Source: Euleptes europaea (taxonomy: Eukaryota; Chordata; Lepidosauria; Squamata; Sphaerodactylidae). From it: a stretch of 64,000 bases of DNA. The position numbers and the translations under genes were made by a program. The notes beneath the pieces were generated by a model. It did no database searches. It saw only the letters and a list, made by a program, of their open reading frames with translations, and was not told the DNA's origin. The stretch lies in the NCBI RefSeq assembly GCF_029931775.1, contig NC_079312.1, positions 115,876,872 to 115,940,871 on the forward strand, in the 5' to 3' direction. This document shows positions 60,470-64,000 of the stretch, piece by piece; within the stretch, counting starts at the first letter, position 1, and every line of letters begins with the position of its first letter.

Positions 60470-63271
60470 TTTTTATATATAAATTTTATTGGGTTTTATA
60501 TTACAAATTTTCCATTGCAATAATCAACATCTATAACAATATAAAATTTCAATTCTGACTTAATGTTGTTATAATTCCATACAATATATAAAGAAAAAAG
60601 AAAATTTTGGAAAATTTATGACTTCCCCTTCACCTCTATCTGCCTCTTAATAAAAAGTTCATCCCGTCGTAGTTGATCTAATCTTAATAATCTATTAATA
60701 CCATTTAAAAAAAATTTTTAAACCATAATCTGTTAGTAAATATAATTATACTTATTCATTATAAAAAAAACAAAAATAACCTCTGGATCAGATTAGAAAA
60801 TATTCTTCCATTCTTCCCAATTTTAACTCAAATTCACAATAATTCATCCACGCCTCCCATCCCCCCAAAAACTGAACATCATTTTCTTCATTTAAGATAG
60901 CTGTGAGTTTTGCCATTTCTGCCACTTCAAACATTTTAACAATCCAGTCTTTTTTCTCGGGAATTTCGGTCCCTTTCCATTTTGCTGCATAAAGCAGTCT
61001 CGCAGCTGTTGTGGCATAAATCAAAAAAGTTCTTTGTGTAAATAAGTCATCAGGAATCATACTCAATAACATCATTTCTGGTATTTTGGGTATATTTTTT
61101 TGTAGTATTAGTCTCAATTCATTGTAGATCATGTCCCAAAAGTCTTTAGCTTTGTCACAGGTCCACCACATATGATAAAAGGAACCAATTTCCTTGTTAC
61201 ATTTCCAGCAGATAGGGGACATTGTTTTATAAATCTTTGCAATCTTCTTGGGTGTTAGATACCATCTATACATCATTTTATAAATGTTTTCTCTCACTGA
61301 CTGTGCTTTTATTCCTTTTAGGTCTTTAGACCATAGTCGTTCCCATTTATTTAAAGCAATATCATGTCCCACATTTTGAGCCCAGTCAATCATAGTTGGT
61401 TTAATCGTATCCTGCTCACCATATATTGTTAAAAGGAGATTATACATTTTAGAAATCAGTTTTGTATTGTTATCCAATAGGATCTTTTGAAGAGAAGATT
61501 TTTCTTTAGAAAATCCATTTTTAACATCTTGTACAAAAACTGATTTAATTTGATAATATTGAAGCCATTGTAGATCCTCCTTAAGAAGTTGAAAGTCTTT
61601 TAATGAGCATTTCTTTCCATCCCAATTAATTAAATCTTGATAGGTAATAAATTTATCTGGTCTAAGTGGGCGCAATGTTAACATTTCTTGAGGCGATATC
61701 CACATCGGTGTTACTGGTTCCAAAATGTGTTTATATCTCATCCAGATACGGAGTAAAGAGGACCTGATTATATGATTACGAAATGTTGCTTGTAACTTAA
61801 TTTTATCATACCACAAGTAGCCATGCCATCCGCTTAAGTTATTATAACCTTCCAAGTCTAGCAAACGTGTATTTGACAAACTCATCCAGTCTTTTAGCCA
61901 TACTAAAGCTACCGCTTCAGCATAAAGTTGAAAATTAGGTAGTGCTAAACCTCCTCTAGTTTTTAGATCCACCAGATATTTATAAGCAATCCTTGGTTTT
62001 TTCCCTTGCCAGATGAAGTTTGAAATGTCTTTCCTCCAAGTATCAAAGTATTTAGTGTGTGATATTATTGGCAAATTTTGGAATAAGAAAAGCATCCTCG
62101 GTAAAACATTCATTTGAATCGTTGAGATACGTCCCATTAATGACAATTTTTTTATTTGACTATATAATCATATCAGTTTTAATCTTACCCCATAACTTGA
62201 GGTAATTGTTGGTTATCAAGTCTTTATTCTTTGCAGTAATCCAAATTCCCAGGTATTTAACTTTGTTGGCTTTCTCCCAACCGGTATATGATATAAATTC
62301 CTGTTGCTGTATTTGCGGTAAGTTTTTGAATATTATCTTTGTTTTTTCTTGGTTCACTTTGAAGCCTGATATTTTCCCAAAGTCGTCCAAAGTCTCCCGA
62401 AGTATATTCATTGATTGTGTTGGGTTCTCCAAAATTAACAGGAGGTCATCCGCGAATGCTCTCACCTTAAATTCATGTTTTTTAATTCTTAACCCGCGGA
62501 TGTCCTCCATACTTCTTAGTTTCACACATAGCGGTTCCAACACCAACAAAAATAAAAGTGGAGACAGGGGACACCCCTGTCTAGTCCCTTTCGTAATTTG
62601 GCAGTTATCTGACATTGATTCATTAACCAAAATTTTAGCCTGTTGAGAGGTATAAATAGCCGATATACCTTTCTGAAAGCGGTCTCCAAAGTTCAATTTA
62701 TCCAAAATCTGTTTCAAAAAATTCCAAGAGACCATATCAAAAGCTTTCTCTGCATCCAAAAATACAAATGCCGCAGTTTGTTGGATATTCTGGTCATAAT
62801 ATTCCAATGAGTCCAGTAAAATTCTTACATTATCTTTTATTTGCCTTCCTGGTATAAAGCCTGCTTGGTCTTCGTGTATAAGATCCTTAATAAATTGTTT
62901 TATCCTACATGCCAAAACCGAAGCAAAAATTTTGTAGTCCACATTTAACAGCGATATAGGTCTATAGTTGGATGTTTTTTCTGGATCTCTTCCTTCTTTG
63001 GGTATCAATGATATAAATGCATGTGACCAAGTCTCCGGGGATGTTCCCTCATCCAAAATTGCATTATAAAGTAAGCCAAAAAAACCCACTAAATTGTCAC
63101 TAAATATTCTATAAAATAGTGCAGTAATTCCATCTGGTCCAGGTGTTTTATCCGTTTTTTGTCTCAGTATTGCTTCTTGTATTTCTTCCCTTGTAACTGG
63201 AGCTTCAATACATTCTCTTTGGGTTGTTGATAAAGCTTTCATCTGTATTGAGTTTAGGAATTTAGGAATTC
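60470..63271 (-). mobile_element. L1 LINE, 5'-truncated, 20-bp TSD
   Basis: A 20-base duplication CTGATGGGAGAATTTCTTTT lies at 60449-60468 and 63272-63291, beside a short poly(A) tail (plus-strand T run). The element runs from mid-ORF2 to a roughly 300-base 3' UTR. The reverse transcriptase (63271-62160) shows KTPGPDGITALFYRIF, ISLIPKEGRDPEKTSNYRPI, FVFLDAEKAFDMVSW, GTRQGCPLSPLLFLL and RAFADDLLLIL. The C-terminal part (62146-60788) has MGRISTIQMNVLPRMLFLFQ and CWKCNKEIGSFYHMWWTCDK. A TAG stop (62160-62162) and a frameshift at an A run (about 62147-62155) separate the two. Otherwise well kept. Confidence 0.93.
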
Positions 63272-63304
63272 CTGATGGGAGAATTTCTTTTGTCCCCCCC
63301 CCCC

Positions 63305-64000
63305 CTTGTAGTTGATTGTGCATGGTTTTTCTCTGCCTGCTTCACTTACCAAAAAGCAACCCAGAGAGATCTGGAGAAACACTCTTACACAGCACACAGA
63401 ACAGATAAAGTAAATCATGCAGCTTTATTATACTTACAAGGAAATATAAAGCAAAGAGAAAAAGCAATACTTAACTGAATATATATATGACAGAATATAA
63501 CAAACTCACACACATGCAAGACAAACAGTTACAGAGGCCTCTGGGTCATTTCCAGAGAGAGAGATGGCAACAACTGGGGAAGCCTGATCTCTTTCCCTAG
63601 AATGACAAAATACAGGGATTTTGAGAGGCTTTTTTATAGGTTAAATCGTGGGAGAAAGAGTTTTACAAACAGCCCTCCTTTCAAGCTTTCCCAGAGATGA
63701 GCTTGCCAGATCCTGCTTTGAAGTTTCTGTTCCCAGGAATCTCTGACACCTGTTTGCCTATGAAGTCTTGTGTATTTTAACACTTTCCCCCAATCTAGCA
63801 GATAGAGTGCTGCCGAACCAAATGTCCGTTCTCTCCTTAAACAATTACAAGCATCCTGGTGTGTTTTCTTTTAGGTAAACTAGCTCCTAGCTGCAATGTC
63901 CCAATCTAAGATCAGAGGCCCTAATTGGAAACTGGGGTCAGCTAAAAGTCAGGTCTTCTAAGCTAGAGATTAATAATAAAGCTGGTTCTTATTAACCCAA
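63305..64000 (-). mobile_element. LTR-like fossil (retroviral/LTR kin), runs off window
   Basis: On the minus strand the order is a TATAAAA-type box near 63632-63640, then AATAAA near 63424-63430 followed by a GT-rich stretch, a typical LTR promoter and polyadenylation layout. No duplication or internal region is visible because the window ends. Family undetermined. Confidence 0.4.

Overview
This 64-kb window looks like squamate reptile DNA, possibly a gecko (inference). The repeat mix points that way: RTE-BovB, CR1 and L1 LINEs, Penelope-like elements (PLEs), tRNA-derived SINEs, 5S-rRNA-derived SINEs with a BovB-like tail, and many hAT and pogo/Tigger relics. The protein-coding genes are typical vertebrate multi-exon genes.

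Three host genes were found, all on the minus strand. (1) A six-exon type II C-type lectin receptor, exons from 22663 down to 11846. Every splice phase closes, giving 253 residues: a tyrosine-rich cytoplasmic tail, one membrane span and one lectin domain with a degenerate sugar-binding site. (2) TRAPPC5 (33560-32994), one intact coding exon behind a GC-rich promoter at about 35.0-35.3 kb. (3) A kisspeptin receptor (GPR54 family) in five exons (54768-48336), 377 residues. A lectin beside TRAPPC5 matches the mammalian FCER2/CD209/CLEC4 neighbourhood as I remember it.

Region by region: 1-2.5 kb is the 5' half of an apparently intact L1. 2.5-11 kb is SINE relics plus a 1.76-kb non-autonomous hAT element with a perfect 8-bp target duplication. 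11-23 kb is the lectin gene with transposons in its introns. 23-24.9 kb is a BovB relic split by a 1.17-kb, apparently perfect Penelope palindrome. 25-33 kb is CR1 and SINE relics. 33-35.3 kb is TRAPPC5. 35.4-48 kb is a young 5'-truncated BovB, old LINE pieces and small DNA transposons. 48-55 kb is the kisspeptin receptor. 55-64 kb is mixed repeats, a 5'-truncated L1 and an LTR-like fossil.

The most interesting system is a set of retroposed inverted repeats that carry hammerhead-ribozyme-like cores. The Penelope palindrome has one core per arm. A separate short family (about 140-nt units; full palindrome at 59341-59578, half copy at 35383-35526) has the same arrangement: CTGAAGA, one extra base, stem II, GAAA, then a collapsed stem III ending in UC. 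All three copies are flanked by 11-13 bp target duplications, as expected for retrotransposition and not for a MITE. The short family may be a non-autonomous passenger of Penelope elements (inference).
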